Origin: Mesorhizobium sp. CU3
GTDB lineage: Bacteria > Pseudomonadota > Alphaproteobacteria > Rhizobiales > Rhizobiaceae
Assembly: GCF_006442965.1 (NCBI RefSeq)
Contig: NZ_VFWX01000004.1
Location: 1-64,000 of the forward strand
Length of the DNA stretch: 64,000 nucleotides
Direction: 5' to 3'
Below, piece by piece: positions 1 through 7,664 of this stretch; position 1 is the first letter of the stretch, and every line of letters starts with the position of its first letter. The translations under genes and the position numbers were made by a program. Below the pieces are notes generated by a model. It had not been told where the DNA came from. It ran no database searches and saw only the letters and a list, made by a program, of their open reading frames with translations.

Positions 1-78
1 ACCATCCTCAGTGCAATGATCCGAAACAACGAACCTTGGAATCCAAACAGGTTCTGACAAACACAGTTGCTCATCCGA

Positions 79-118
79 CCGAGCTTCGCTCGGCCACCTT
101 CCCCCACAAGGGGGAAGG
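79..118. repeat. paired palindromes downstream of the rare-sugar operon
   Basis: Two adjacent hairpins are visible: CCGAGC-TTC-GCTCGG at 79-93 and CCTTCCCCC-ACAA-GGGGGAAGG at 97-118. They lie just past the stop of the minus-strand epimerase gene and could end or stabilise that transcript. The same kind of CG-rich plus C/G-run pair is, from general knowledge, a frequent intergenic element in Mesorhizobium, so it may be a dispersed repeat rather than a dedicated terminator; no T-run follows on the minus strand. Confidence 0.55.
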
Positions 119-129
119 AAGAAATATGC

Positions 130-984
130 TCACCCTAGCGTCAGCCCGGCCTTCTTCGCTTCCTCGCGCAGGAACGGCAGGCCGACCTCGATGACGTCGC
201 GCGGATCTTCCGCCACCGGCCGCCACACGGCAAGCCCGCCGGCGATGTCGACATCGACGTGATTCATGCTTTCGAGCGTGATCGCGCCCTGATAGCCGAT
301 GTCGGCGATCGCCTTCATGCAGGCCGCCCAGTTGAGCATGCCGCGCCCCGGTACGCCGCGATTGGCCTCCGACACATGCACATAGCCGAGATAGGGTGCG
401 GCCGCCTCGAAGCCGGCAGCAAAGCTCTCCTCCTCGATATGCATGTGGTAGGTGTCGAGATGGATGAAGATGTTGTCGGCGCCGACGCGCTCGATGATCT
501 TCGCCGCGTCGATGCCGCGGTTGATCAGATGCGTCTCGTAGCGGTTGCATGGTTCGATGCCGAGCTTCAGGCTGCGCGACTTCGCCGACTTCGCCGCCCG
601 TTCGAGGAAGCGGCACATGCCGTCGATCTCTCTCTGCGTCGGCGCCCGTCCGGTGGTCTTGCCGATCGTGCCATAGGTGACCCCGCCGAGCGCCTCGGCG
701 CCGACTTCGTTGCAGACCTTGAAAGCCGGCTGCAGGAAGTCGAGCGCCTCGTCCGGCCGCTCGACGACATCGAGCGCGCGCGGCAGGCCGAGCGACGGGA
801 TGAGCTGGACGCCATAGTGGTTTGCGAAGCCGCGCGTGCGCTTGGTGTCGATCTCCTCGGGGCGCAGCAGCGGGATTTCCATCAGGCCGATACCAAGCTC
901 CTTCAGCCGGTCCATCTGCGGCTCGATGCGGGCGAGGTCCCAGACCGGGGCGATGGCGAAAGTGTGCAGTCCAAAAGTGTTCAT
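130..984 (-). CDS. ketose 3-epimerase (D-tagatose/D-psicose 3-epimerase family)
   Basis: A 284-residue TIM-barrel sugar epimerase (AP endonuclease 2 superfamily). The metal-binding residues of the D-tagatose 3-epimerase family are all recognisable: Glu144 (GIEPCNRYE), Asp177 (HLDTYHMHIEE), His203 (HVSEANR, with Arg209 for substrate) and Glu238 (TLES). Such enzymes interconvert ketohexoses at C3, for example fructose with psicose. It is the last gene of the minus-strand sugar operon; the chosen ATG begins one base after the ATPase stop and has GAGG about 8 bases upstream, whereas earlier in-frame starts would lie inside the ATPase gene. Linkage to an AlsB-like binding protein suggests rare-sugar catabolism. 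The exact substrate, and whether it is phosphorylated, cannot be read from sequence. Confidence 0.9.
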   Translation of the reverse strand: MNTFGLHTFAIAPVWDLARIEPQMDRLKELGIGLMEIPLLRPEEIDTKRTRGFANHYGVQLIPSLGLPRALDVVERPDEALDFLQPAFKVCNEVGAEALGGVTYGTIGKTTGRAPTQREIDGMCRFLERAAKSAKSRSLKLGIEPCNRYETHLINRGIDAAKIIERVGADNIFIHLDTYHMHIEEESFAAGFEAAAPYLGYVHVSEANRGVPGRGMLNWAACMKAIADIGYQGAITLESMNHVDVDIAGGLAVWRPVAEDPRDVIEVGLPFLREEAKKAGLTLG

Positions 985-985
985 G

Positions 986-1758
<773 letters not shown>

Positions 1759-1762
<4 letters not shown>

Positions 1763-2751
1763 ACGCGTGACTCCTTCCGCACCTGGTACTGGTCGATGAA
1801 GACGGCGAGGATCAGCACCGCGCCGATCGCCATCTGCTGGTAGTAGGACTGCACCGCAAGCAGCGTCAGCCCGTTCTGCAGGACGCCCATGATCAGCGCG
1901 CCGATCATGGTGCCGAGGATCGAGGCGCGGCCGCCGAACAGATTGGTGCCGCCGATGATCGCCGCGGTGATTGCGGTGAGTTCGTAGTTGATGCCGGCGG
2001 TCGGATCGCCGGCGTTCACACGGGCGGTGAAGAGCAGACCGGCGAGGCCCGCAAGCGCGCCAGACAGCGTGTAGATGATGCGGCGGTGATGCTCGACGCG
2101 GATGCCGGCCGCGCGGGCAGCGCCCTCGCTGTCACCCAGCGCCAGCGTGTGGCGGCCAAAGCGCGTATAGGCGAGCACCGCGTGTGCGACGATCGCCGTC
2201 AGCACGAAGATGATGACCGGCATCGGAATACCGAACGGCCTGCCTTGGCCAATATAGACGATCTCGGGCGGCAGGCCGTAGATCGCCCTGCCCTGCGAGA
2301 TGACCAGCGCCAACCCGCGCGCCAGCCCCAGCATGCCGAGGGTGACGATGAAGGCCGGCACGAAGGCGCGAGTCACAAGCTGTCCGTTGATGTTGCCGGC
2401 AATCGCGCCCGCAAGGATGCAGGCAACGACCGCGAACACCGACGGCCAGCCGAGATTGACGGCGACGAAAGCGCCGGCAACGCCCGCCAGCCCCATCACG
2501 GAGCCCAGCGACAGGTCGAGCCCGCCCGAACCGATGACGAAAGTGGCGGCGATCGCCAGCACGCCGATCGTCGAGGTCGCGAGCAGGATGTTGAGGAAAT
2601 TGCTGAGCGACAGGAAGTAGGGCGACAGGAGCGCCATCGCGGTGCTCAGCGCCAAGAGCACCACAAGCGACTCCAGCCTGATGTGGAGCCTTTCGACGGA
2701 TGCGCGCTGCACCCGAGCCCAGAAGCCGGGCTGCGTCGTTTCGGAAGCCAT
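1759..2751 (-). CDS. sugar ABC transporter permease (RbsC/AlsC family)
   Basis: A 330-residue inner-membrane permease of the branched-chain-amino-acid/ribose type, with about eight to ten hydrophobic segments and the family motif around GxxDLSLGSVMGLAG. It should homodimerise to form the pore of the sugar importer. Start ATG at 2751 has AAGGG about 8 bases upstream. It is separated from the upstream binding-protein gene by 150 bases holding a long imperfect hairpin, and overlaps the ATPase gene downstream by four bases. Confidence 0.92.
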
Positions 2752-2765
2752 TTTTGACCCTTCGG

Positions 2766-2896
2766 GTAGGGGAATAAGGGAGTAGGTCAGTAGGTCAGTA
2801 GGGGAGTGGGGAAAGAAGGCGGCTCGACTAAGCCGACGAAGCGCAAACCGCCGCTTGCCCTACTCCTCTACTGCCTTACTCCCCCTACTCCCTTCC
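2766..2896 (-). other. long imperfect hairpin between binding-protein and permease genes
   Basis: A purine-rich left arm (about 2770-2812, with repeats of GTAGGTCA and GGGAGTAGG) is largely complementary to the pyrimidine-rich right arm (about 2858-2896, CCTACTCC, CTGCCTTACTCC, CCCTACTCCC). The interior also pairs (GGCGG with CCGCC; GGCT with AGCC). In the minus-strand transcript it follows the binding-protein stop. By analogy with the malE-malF intergenic element it could protect the upstream message and reduce permease expression. The pairing is seen; the role is inferred. Confidence 0.6.
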
Positions 2897-2901
2897 TTTC
2901 A

Positions 2902-3891
2902 CTACTTCACATATTGCAGCATCGGCTCCTTGCCGGCATCGATCACGTCCTTGGTCAGCACCAGCGTCGGCACCGCGATGCTGTCCTCGACCTTGTCGCC
3001 GGCCAAAGCCTTCTTGACGTTTTCGACCGCCTGCTTGCCGACCAGATAGGGAAGCTGCGCCACCGAGGCATTGAGGCGGCCTTCCTTGATCGACTTCACC
3101 GCGTCCGAATTGCCGTCGACGCCGATGATCGTCACTTGCGGGCCCTTGCCGGCCGCATAGACGGATTCCACCGCGCCCAGCGCCATGCCGTCATTGGCGC
3201 AGAAGATGGCGACGAGGTCGGGATGCGCGGTCAGCGTGTCGGTGGCGATCGAGGCGGCCTTGCCGCGGTCCCAGTCGCCCGGCAGCGAGGCGACGATCTC
3301 CAAGCCCGGCGCCAGTTCCTTCAGCTTGTCGGCAAAGCCCTTGGCGCGCTTCTCGCCGGTGATGTTGCCCGACAGGCCTTCGATCACCAGCACCGGACCC
3401 TTGGCGTCCTTGCCGAGCTTGGAGACGAGATATTCCGCCCCTTGCGCGCCGGCGGCGATGTTGTCGGAGCCGATGTGGAAGGTGACCTTGACGCCTTCCT
3501 TGTCGAGCACCGCCTGGTCGAGATTGTTGTCGAGGTCGACGATCTTGATACCGGCCTCCTGCGCCGACTTCAGGCAAGGCAGAAGATTGGTTGAGTTGAT
3601 CGCCGCGGTGATCATCGCCGCCGGCTTGCGCTCCAGCATCGTGTTGCACAGGTTCAGCTGCGGCTCGGCCGCCTGGTCGCTTTCGGCCGCCTGCTGGAAG
3701 TACTTGACGCCGGCTTCCTTGGCGCCGTCCTCGACGCCCTGCGCCATCGCGCCCCAGAACGGGTTGGCCAGCGTCTTCATCAGCACGCCATATTCGCCAT
3801 CCTCCGCCTTGGCCGCGCCAACAGCGGAAAACGCTAGCGCCGCACCCATGGCTAGCGTAAATCGATTTATTTTCAGGAAATGCGATGTCAT
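2902..3891 (-). CDS. periplasmic sugar-binding protein, D-allose-binding (AlsB) like
   Basis: A 329-residue periplasmic binding protein with a Sec signal peptide (basic residues near 7-10, hydrophobic stretch to about 25, cleavage after AKA). The mature part begins with a LMKTLANPFW segment and later shows LPGDWDRGKA and CANDGMALGAV, which closely resemble the E. coli D-allose-binding protein from memory. It captures sugar for the downstream permease and ATPase. The ATG at 3891 is supported by GGAGG six bases upstream. Unusually, codons for residues 8-11 contain a perfect 12-base palindrome that looks like a LacI-family operator, so repressor binding may block elongation or an internal promoter. 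Allose or psicose is the most likely ligand class; ribose-like sugars are alternatives. Confidence 0.9.
   Translation of the reverse strand: MTSHFLKINRFTLAMGAALAFSAVGAAKAEDGEYGVLMKTLANPFWGAMAQGVEDGAKEAGVKYFQQAAESDQAAEPQLNLCNTMLERKPAAMITAAINSTNLLPCLKSAQEAGIKIVDLDNNLDQAVLDKEGVKVTFHIGSDNIAAGAQGAEYLVSKLGKDAKGPVLVIEGLSGNITGEKRAKGFADKLKELAPGLEIVASLPGDWDRGKAASIATDTLTAHPDLVAIFCANDGMALGAVESVYAAGKGPQVTIIGVDGNSDAVKSIKEGRLNASVAQLPYLVGKQAVENVKKALAGDKVEDSIAVPTLVLTKDVIDAGKEPMLQYVK
3858..3869. promoter_or_regulatory. putative LacI-family operator inside the start of the binding-protein gene
   Basis: Perfect 12-base palindrome TAAATCGATTTA with the central CG typical of LacI-family operators. The same core recurs at 5081 and 5102 beside the adjacent LacI-type regulator gene, which is what makes it credible as that regulator's site. 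It lies within codons 8-11 of the binding-protein gene, about 22 bases past its ATG. Confidence 0.65.
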
Positions 3892-3951
3892 TCGATCCTC
3901 CGTTTGATCCTTCCGCCGGTGCCTGGGCCAGGGCCGGCGCTTTGCTTCCGT

Positions 3952-5028
3952 TCACGACAATGGGGGCTGTTGTCGGTCTCCTCCCCCGGAATGCGGGCCG
4001 CTGCCTGGCGAGCCAACGGATTCCCGCATCAAAACCTGGCAGGGCTCGAGCCGCGCCGTGGGTGGGCCCTCGGCGCCGTCGATCCTGCGAAACAAAAGGC
4101 TCATCGCCTCGCCGGCGATCCGCCGCACCGGCTGCACGACGGCAGCGATGGCCGGCCATGTCACCTGCATCCATTCGGCATCGTCGAAGCCGACCAACGA
4201 GATGTCGTCCGGGCAGTGCCAGCCGCGCCGGCGGAACTCCGACAGCGCCACAAGCGTGCCCTTGAGCAGCAGCGAATAGACGGCGGTCGGCCGCTCGCCC
4301 TTGGCAAAGTAATCGCGCAGCGACGTTCTCAACGGCTCGACGCTGACTTCCGAGGTGATGACGTCGATGCGCACCGACGGATCGAGCGCCAGGGCCTGCG
4401 CGCGAAAACCGTCGAGGCGGGCCCGCACGGTCGCAGCGCCTTCGGCGAGGCCGATGATCACGATATGCTTATGGCCCCGACCGACCAGCATCTTCGCCAC
4501 CTCGGCGCTGGCCGCGACGCTGTCGGCCGATACCGTGTCGAAGGCATCGTCGGAAAGCACACGGTCGATCAGCACACCGGTCATGCCGTTCGTCTTCATG
4601 AAATCGGCCGCCGGCCCGTGCTCGTTGCGCACCGGCGCCAGCACCACGCCGGCGACACGCCAGTCATGCATGCGGGCAAGGATTTCCTTTTCCCGTGCTT
4701 CCGATTCGCGGCTCGAGGCGGCCACCAGCGTGTAGCCGCGCTGCTCGGCCAGTCCTTCGAGTTCTGTAACCATCTGGCCGAAGAACTCACTCTCGAATTC
4801 GGGCATGATGGCGCCGACGATGCGGCGCTTGGCGCGGCGCATGTCCGACGCCAGCGGATCGACGCGGTAGCCGAGCAATTCGACGGCGTCGATGACGCGC
4901 TGGGCGTTCTCCGGCTTCACCGTGGTGACGCCGGCCAGCACCTTGGAGACGGTGGCCGCGGACACGCCGGCATGGCTTGCCACGTCGTGGATCGACGGAC
5001 GCCGCTGCTGGGCTTCGTGTTGCGCCAT
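3952..5028 (-). CDS. LacI-family transcriptional regulator of the rare-sugar locus
   Basis: A 358-residue regulator: N-terminal helix-turn-helix (PSIHDVASHAGVSAATVSKVL, about residues 11-31) followed by a periplasmic-binding-protein-like effector domain. The ATG at 5028 has a strong GGAGG five bases upstream; longer in-frame extensions lack the family start and run into the operator region. It is the first gene of the minus-strand operon, 60 bases before the binding-protein gene, and diverges from the dehydrogenase gene. Operator-like TAAATCG elements lie in that divergent interval and at the start of the binding-protein gene, so it probably autoregulates and responds to the transported sugar or a metabolite. 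The effector is unknown. Confidence 0.92.
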   Translation of the reverse strand: MAQHEAQQRRPSIHDVASHAGVSAATVSKVLAGVTTVKPENAQRVIDAVELLGYRVDPLASDMRRAKRRIVGAIMPEFESEFFGQMVTELEGLAEQRGYTLVAASSRESEAREKEILARMHDWRVAGVVLAPVRNEHGPAADFMKTNGMTGVLIDRVLSDDAFDTVSADSVAASAEVAKMLVGRGHKHIVIIGLAEGAATVRARLDGFRAQALALDPSVRIDVITSEVSVEPLRTSLRDYFAKGERPTAVYSLLLKGTLVALSEFRRRGWHCPDDISLVGFDDAEWMQVTWPAIAAVVQPVRRIAGEAMSLLFRRIDGAEGPPTARLEPCQVLMRESVGSPGSGPHSGGGDRQQPPLS

Positions 5029-5080
5029 GGACCTCCTCCCGAGGGCAGGCAGCCGCGTGCTGCCTCGCTGACACAATGGA

Positions 5081-5113
5081 TAAATCGATTTTTCACTATT
5101 GTAAATCGTTTCA
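5081..5113. promoter_or_regulatory. two tandem LacI-type operator cores in the divergent promoter region
   Basis: TAAATCGATTTT (5081-5092) and TAAATCGTTTCA (5102-5113) are spaced 21 bases start to start, two DNA turns, so both lie on one helix face. They match the perfect palindrome at 3858-3869. They sit between the divergent LacI regulator (start 5028) and dehydrogenase (start 5171) genes and could control both directions. Confidence 0.65.
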
Positions 5114-5170
5114 TCGGGAGTAAGACTGAAAGATGTGATTGACTCGATCAAATCGCGCCGGGAGGAAAAG

Positions 5171-6202
5171 ATGGCGGAAAAAACCTTGCCGCTGGCGATC
5201 AGCGTGCCCGAACCGCGCACGCTTGAGCTGATCTTCACGCCGCCGCAATTGGCCCGCTTGCGCCAAAACTATCGCATCGTCGAGACGACGCCGGAGGAGT
5301 TCGCCGCCCTGCCCGCCGAGGTGCTGGCGGAGGCGCGCTACATCATCGGCCAGCCCGCCATCGCTCCGGAGACGCTCGACAAACTGCAGGCGCTGCGTTG
5401 CATCTTCAACGTCGAGACCAATCTCCTCAACAACATGCCTTACGAGACGCTGTTCGCGCGCGGCATCCACGTCGTCACCACCGGCCTGGTCTTTGCCGAG
5501 CCGGTCGCCGAGCTAGGCCTTGCCATGGCGCTCAATTTGGCACGCAACATCGTCGACGCCGATCTCGCTTTCCGGCAAGGCGAGGAGCTGTGGGGCGGCG
5601 ACGGCAACCAAACGGCACGGCTCTTGTCGGGCGCCGATGTCGGCATCGTCGGCTTCGGCGATCTCGGCCGCGCGCTCAACCGCCTGCTGACCGGCTTCCG
5701 CACCCGCACCAGGGTCTATGATCCGTGGCTGCCGCCCTCGATCCTGATCGACAACGGCGTCGAGCCGGCCTCGCTTGACGAGGTGCTGTCGCAAAGCGAT
5801 TTCGTTTTCGTCGTCGCTTCGGTGACCAGCGAGAACCAGGGTTTTCTCGGCGCGGACTCCTTCGCCAAAATGCGCAAGGGCGCAGCCTTCATCCTGCTCA
5901 GCCGCGCCGGCGTCGTCGATTTCGCAGCATTGATGGCGGCGGTGAAGAGCGGCCACATCGTTGCCTCTAGCGACGTCTTCCCCGAGGAGCCGCTGGCCAA
6001 GAACCATCCTGTCCGGACCCTCCCCGGGTTCCTGCGTTCCGCGCACCGCGCCGGCGCCCTCGACATCGCCTTCAAGCGCATGGGCGACATGGTGCTGGAG
6101 GATATGGACCTCGTCGACCGCGGTCTGCCGCCGCTGCGCTCCAAGCGGGCGGAGCGCGAGACGGTATCGCGGATGCGATCGAAGCCGGTCGACCGAAACT
6201 AG
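5171..6202 (+). CDS. D-isomer 2-hydroxyacid dehydrogenase family protein
   Basis: A 343-residue NAD-dependent dehydrogenase of the phosphoglycerate/glyoxylate reductase type. It has the Rossmann motif GIVGFGDLG, then the family's catalytic-domain hallmarks: SRAGVVD in place of the usual arginine motif, DVFPEEP, and the active-site His in SAHRAG. The ATG at 5171 is preceded by GGGAGGAAAAG; a GTG twelve codons earlier has no ribosome-binding site. Divergent from the LacI gene with shared operators, it probably oxidises or reduces an acid derived from the imported sugar. Its 3' end lies 7 bases from the convergent GntR gene. Substrate unknown. Confidence 0.85.
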   Translation: MAEKTLPLAISVPEPRTLELIFTPPQLARLRQNYRIVETTPEEFAALPAEVLAEARYIIGQPAIAPETLDKLQALRCIFNVETNLLNNMPYETLFARGIHVVTTGLVFAEPVAELGLAMALNLARNIVDADLAFRQGEELWGGDGNQTARLLSGADVGIVGFGDLGRALNRLLTGFRTRTRVYDPWLPPSILIDNGVEPASLDEVLSQSDFVFVVASVTSENQGFLGADSFAKMRKGAAFILLSRAGVVDFAALMAAVKSGHIVASSDVFPEEPLAKNHPVRTLPGFLRSAHRAGALDIAFKRMGDMVLEDMDLVDRGLPPLRSKRAERETVSRMRSKPVDRN

Positions 6203-6209
6203 CTCGCAG

Positions 6210-6881
6210 CTAATCCAGGCGCAGCGTGTCGCGGGCGATCCGCCAAGCCGTCTCTACATGCCGCCTTGCCGCCGCCTCCGCTTCTTCCGGCCTGCGCGCG
6301 CGGATCGCGTTCATGATCGCGTGCATCTCCGCGATCGCCGCGTCGCGGCGGTTCTGCGAGGCGATCGTCATTGAGCGCAACTGGTTGATGCGGACATTGA
6401 GGCCGGTGACGATCTCCCAGGCGATGCGCTTGTCGGCCGCCTCGAACAGCACCTCGTAGAATTTCGCCGTCGCCCGCATCACCTCGACCGGCACGCCCGA
6501 CGCCCAGGCGTCGAGAAGCTTTGCCAGTGCGGCGTCCAGCGAGGCGATCTGGTCGTCGGTGGCGGCCTTGGCACAGTCCCGCGCCGCAATGCCTTCGAGC
6601 AGCGCGCGCAATTCATAGATCTCGTCGGTGCGGCCGAGATCGGGCCTAGCCACCGCCGGTCCGTGGCCCGGCACCATTTGCACCAGGCCTTCGGTCTCAA
6701 GCTGCCGCAGCACCTCGCGCACCACCGACCGGCTGACGCCGAGCTGGTCGCAGAGCGGCCGCTCGACCAGCCTTTCGCCGGGCTGGAAATGAAAGCTCAT
6801 GATCGCCTCGCGCATGCGCTCTAGCGCCAGCGTCCTCAGCGTCTTGGCCGAGCGGTCGATACGAAGCGTGTCGTCAGCCAT
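6210..6881 (-). CDS. GntR-family (FCD domain) transcriptional regulator
   Basis: A 223-residue regulator: winged-helix DNA-binding domain (about 10-75, with LCDQLGVSRSVVREVLRQLE) followed by an all-helical FCD ligand-binding domain (about 85-215) that usually binds a carboxylic acid with a metal. The ATG at 6881 has GGAGG seven bases upstream. It diverges from the monooxygenase/transport operon. A TGGTATACCA operator of the FadR/FCD class lies over that operon's promoter, so repression relieved by a pathway metabolite is likely. Extensions further upstream lack a ribosome-binding site and cross the palindromic repeat. Confidence 0.93.
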   Translation of the reverse strand: MADDTLRIDRSAKTLRTLALERMREAIMSFHFQPGERLVERPLCDQLGVSRSVVREVLRQLETEGLVQMVPGHGPAVARPDLGRTDEIYELRALLEGIAARDCAKAATDDQIASLDAALAKLLDAWASGVPVEVMRATAKFYEVLFEAADKRIAWEIVTGLNVRINQLRSMTIASQNRRDAAIAEMHAIMNAIRARRPEEAEAAARRHVETAWRIARDTLRLD

Positions 6882-6895
6882 TTTTCCTCCGCCCA

Positions 6896-6947
6896 CGAAG
6901 CAATTCCGGGAAAACCATGAAGCGGTTTTCCGTCCGGAACTGCTTCG
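6896..6947. repeat. dispersed palindromic repeat, copy 1
   Basis: Hairpin with outer arms CGAAGCAATTCCGG / CCGGAACTGCTTCG (one mismatch) and inner arms GGAAAACC / GGTTTTCC around a 7-base loop. Related copies lie at 20471, 45707, 47950 and 57827, all intergenic. This copy is within the leader of the divergent GntR gene and could affect its expression. Confidence 0.85.
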
Positions 6948-6985
6948 ACAAAGAGCCGCCACACGAAAACAGATTCCATGATCGG

Positions 6986-7024
6986 TTGACAAGGTACGCG
7001 GCACTCCATAGCATGGTATACCAT
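6986..7024 (+). promoter_or_regulatory. promoter and GntR/FCD operator of the monooxygenase operon
   Basis: A consensus -35 TTGACA (6986-6991), 17-base spacer and -10 TAGCAT (7009-7014). Overlapping the -10 is a perfect palindrome ATGGTATACCAT (7013-7024) containing TGGTATACCA, the classic FadR-subfamily operator shape. Binding of the adjacent GntR regulator here would block RNA polymerase. Confidence 0.75.
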
Positions 7025-7076
7025 AAGACGATATGGAAATCGATGTCGCCGCAAGCGGCTTCATCCGGAGAATTTC

Positions 7077-7664
7077 ATGCAGCCGGCCATCCGCAAGATC
7101 GTGACCTATACCGAGAACACGCTGATCGAAGGCGGCAAGGCGGCGCCCAAGCCGCTGCGCCTGATCGGCGTCGCCGCTGTGCTGACCAATCCCTGGGCCG
7201 GCAAAGGCTTCACCGAGGATCTTTCGCCTGAAATCCGCGCCTTCGCGCCGGTGCTTGGCGAAACGCTGACCAACGAAATCATCGGCATCGCCGGTTCGGG
7301 CGAAGCGATCGAAGGCTACGGCAAGGCCGCTATCTGCGGCACGTCGGGTGAAGTCGAGCATGCCTCGGCGCTGATCCACACGCTGCATTTCGGCAACCAC
7401 TATCGCCGCGCCGTCGGCGCCAAGACCTATCTGGCTTTCACCAATCTGCGCGGCGGACCGAACACGCCGATCATGATTCCGCTGATGGACAAGAACGACG
7501 AAGGCCGTCGCTCGCATTATCTGACTGTCCATTTCCAGATCGGCGATGCGCCGGCCCCGGACGAGCTGGTGGTGGCACTCGGCGCCTCGATCGGCGGCCG
7601 TCCGCACCACCGCATCGGCGACCGCTACCAGGACTTGAAGGAACTCGGAGACCTGCATGGCTGA
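7077..7664 (+). CDS. amino acid synthesis (AA_synth, DUF1185) family protein
   Basis: A 195-residue protein recognisable as the AA_synth/DUF1185 family. It has a conserved IAGSGEAIEGYGKAAI core, HASALIHTLHFGN and a C-terminal GASIGGRPHHRIGDR segment. The family name is historical and I know of no settled catalytic role; family members often sit beside luciferase-like monooxygenases, as here. It is the first gene of a plus-strand operon and its 3' end overlaps the next gene by eight bases. Context suggests a catabolic enzyme, perhaps a hydrolase or isomerase, acting with the flavin monooxygenase system. Confidence 0.85.
   Translation: MQPAIRKIVTYTENTLIEGGKAAPKPLRLIGVAAVLTNPWAGKGFTEDLSPEIRAFAPVLGETLTNEIIGIAGSGEAIEGYGKAAICGTSGEVEHASALIHTLHFGNHYRRAVGAKTYLAFTNLRGGPNTPIMIPLMDKNDEGRRSHYLTVHFQIGDAPAPDELVVALGASIGGRPHHRIGDRYQDLKELGDLHG

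Noticed and set aside
2780..2812. Short tandem GTAGGTCA units as a possible CRISPR or minisatellite
   Set aside because: Only two or three units of about 8 bases, no spacers; better explained as one arm of an imperfect hairpin.
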